Assembly (NCBI GenBank): GCA_963739135.1
Contig: CAVTZG010000008.1
Span: 1-64,000, forward strand
Length of the DNA: 64,000 bases
From: Palsa-504 sp963739135
GTDB lineage: Bacteria; Actinomycetota; Actinomycetes; Streptosporangiales; Streptosporangiaceae
Direction of reading: 5' to 3'
Made by a program: the position numbers and the translations under genes. Shown here one piece after another: positions 62,997 to 64,000 of the stretch (position 1 is its first letter; each line of letters starts with the position of its first letter). The notes under the pieces were generated by a model. That model saw nothing but the letters and a program-made list of their open reading frames with translations. It was not told the origin of the DNA and did not search any database.

Positions 62997-63962
62997 TCAC
63001 AGGGAGGGGAATGACAGGGTCGGGTTGTGCTCGGACAGCACCGCCGCCGACCCGATGAGGGCCCGGTCCGGTTTCCCGATCACCTCATCGTTGCGGCCCT
63101 CGTAGTCGAACTGGGAGAGCACGTGCTTGATGGCCTCGAGCCTGGCCCGCTTCTTGTCGTTGCTCCGCACCACCGTCCACGGCGCCTCGGGTGTGTCGGT
63201 GAAGTGGAACATGGCCTCCTTGGCCTCGGTGTAGGCGTCCCACTTGTCCAGCGACTCGATGTCCATCGGGCTCAGCTTCCACTGCCGGACCGGGTCGATC
63301 CGCCTGATGATGAAGCGCGTGCGCTGCTCCGATTGCGTCACCGAGAACCAGAACTTGGTCAGGTGCAGCCCGGAGTGGGTCAGCATGTGCTCGAACTGCG
63401 GTGCCTCCCGCATGAACTCCTGGTACTCCTCATCGGTGCAGAACCCCATCACCCGCTCGACGCCCGCCCGGTTGTACCAGGACCGGTCGAACATGACGAT
63501 CTCGCCCGCCGCCGGCAGGTGCGGGACGTAGCGTTGGAAGTACCACTGGGTGCGTTCCCGCTCGCTCGGCTTGGTCAGCGCGACCACGGTGGCGCCGCGG
63601 GGGTTCAGGTGCTCGGTGAAGCGCTTGATCGTGCCGCCCTTGCCGGCCGCGTCCCGGCCCTCGAACACAATCACGATGTGCTCGCCGACGTCCTTCACCC
63701 AGTTCTGCAGCTTGACCAGTTCGACCTGCAGCGGCCGCTTCAGGTACTCGTACTCTTGCCGGGTCATCTTCTCGGCGTAGGGATAGTCCTCACGCCAGGT
63801 ATCCACCTCGCGGCCGTCCGGCCAGCGCAGGACCGGGTCGTCGTGCTCGTCGTCGTCGTCAACGGTCAGGCCGGCGATGAGGGTGGGATCGGATGCCCAG
63901 TCCTCGGGCAGCGCGTTGAACTCACGGGGGGGTTCGCTGGTCACACCACAAGCACAGCACAT
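62997..63962 (-). CDS. ppk2: Polyphosphate kinase 2
   Basis: 321 residues. Walker A IVFEGRDAAGKGGTIKRFTEHLNPRG near residue 100, Walker B/lid EIVMFDRSWYNRAGVERVMGFCTDEEYQEFM, then LTKFWFSVTQSEQRTRFIIRRIDPVRQWKLSPMDIESLDKWDAYTEAKEAMFHFTDTPEAPWTVVRSNDKKRARLEAIKHVL. This is the single-domain PPK2 that moves phosphate between polyphosphate and nucleotides. An acidic stretch (DDDDEHDD) near the N-terminus is unusual. It probably leads the operon with the monooxygenase 150 bp downstream. The ATG at 63962 is used. Confidence 0.95.
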   Translation of the reverse strand: MCCACGVTSEPPREFNALPEDWASDPTLIAGLTVDDDDEHDDPVLRWPDGREVDTWREDYPYAEKMTRQEYEYLKRPLQVELVKLQNWVKDVGEHIVIVFEGRDAAGKGGTIKRFTEHLNPRGATVVALTKPSERERTQWYFQRYVPHLPAAGEIVMFDRSWYNRAGVERVMGFCTDEEYQEFMREAPQFEHMLTHSGLHLTKFWFSVTQSEQRTRFIIRRIDPVRQWKLSPMDIESLDKWDAYTEAKEAMFHFTDTPEAPWTVVRSNDKKRARLEAIKHVLSQFDYEGRNDEVIGKPDRALIGSAAVLSEHNPTLSFPSL

Positions 63963-64000
63963 TCCCGGCGTCCGGTCACCATCGGGCCGGCCTCAGAGCG

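Noticed and set aside
62572..63000. A minus-strand frame starting with a GTGA overlap at the end of ppk2
   Set aside because: The overlap is attractive and the first 60 residues look acceptable, but the frame then runs 270 bp into the monooxygenase gene as Arg-rich shadow; at most a truncated small gene.

Overview
The window is GC-rich, with strongly GC-biased third codon positions, frequent GTG starts and ATGA/GTGA gene overlaps. Together with SARP/AfsR, LAL-LuxR, DUF4386, DUF6544 and F420-type (DDN-like) proteins and an initiator-tRNA fragment of actinobacterial type, this points to a filamentous or soil actinomycete (Streptosporangiales/Streptomyces-like). The species cannot be named from the sequence. 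Much of the window is accessory DNA: recombinases, insertion sequences, a group II intron, a decayed CRISPR-like array and many broken genes.

Layout. 0-3.6 kb: the end of a large serine recombinase joined to an istB gene cut off in its Walker A motif, then a small mobile-DNA operon and a DUF6788 gene. 4-6.4 kb: SDR oxidoreductase, DUF4386 membrane protein and an FCD-like protein. 6.5-9.6 kb: SARP/AfsR-type regulator. 10-11 kb: frameshifted tyrosine recombinase. 11.3-15.3 kb: flavodoxin, DUF6544 and two membrane proteins. 15.5-18 kb: a four-gene ABC exporter operon bracketed by two small proteins. 18.3-21.1 kb: LAL-family LuxR regulator. 21.2-21.6 kb: alpha/beta-hydrolase fossil. 21.96-22.62 kb: degenerate orphan CRISPR-like array. 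22.8-29.6 kb: phosphotransferase, SPFH protein, glgX and a GYD protein. 29.9-36.2 kb: hydrolase fossil, IS110 element with a probable bridge-RNA leader, a duplicated hairpin element flanking a small gene, and an integration module (tyrosine recombinase - HTH - tyrosine recombinase) beside a 3' fragment of tRNA-fMet. 36.4-37.2 kb: RHH/PIN-type toxin-antitoxin pair with a palindromic operator and a leaderless-type promoter. 37.3-39.4 kb: DDN-like enzyme, truncated SnoaL-like gene and GNAT.

39.4-45.8 kb is the most interesting part: a defence locus. A minus-strand TIR - SIR2 - nSTAND - TM - beta-propeller gene lies head to head with a plus-strand SLOG - SLATT (two-TM effector) gene. The first carries a frameshift and has lost its P-loop region; the second is split by a 1,480-bp IS with a 6-bp target duplication. 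Removing the IS and one duplication restores a 644-codon gene exactly in frame. The pairing of NAD-processing domains (TIR, SIR2) with a SLOG sensor tied to a predicted membrane pore resembles the Thoeris logic in a different arrangement.

45.9-53.3 kb: SatP-like transporter, TetR + isoprenylcysteine-methyltransferase-like operon, FHA protein, remnants of a second ABC exporter in front of a (frameshifted) histidine kinase and response regulator, and an ArsR - AHSA1 - small-protein operon. 53.3-56.9 kb: STAS protein and a SpoIIE phosphatase remnant interrupted by a group II intron encoding RT-maturase-HNH. 57-64 kb: intact metabolic genes: esterase - ATP-grasp - glutamate-cysteine-ligase-like operon, and an operon of PPK2, Baeyer-Villiger-type monooxygenase and bicupin.
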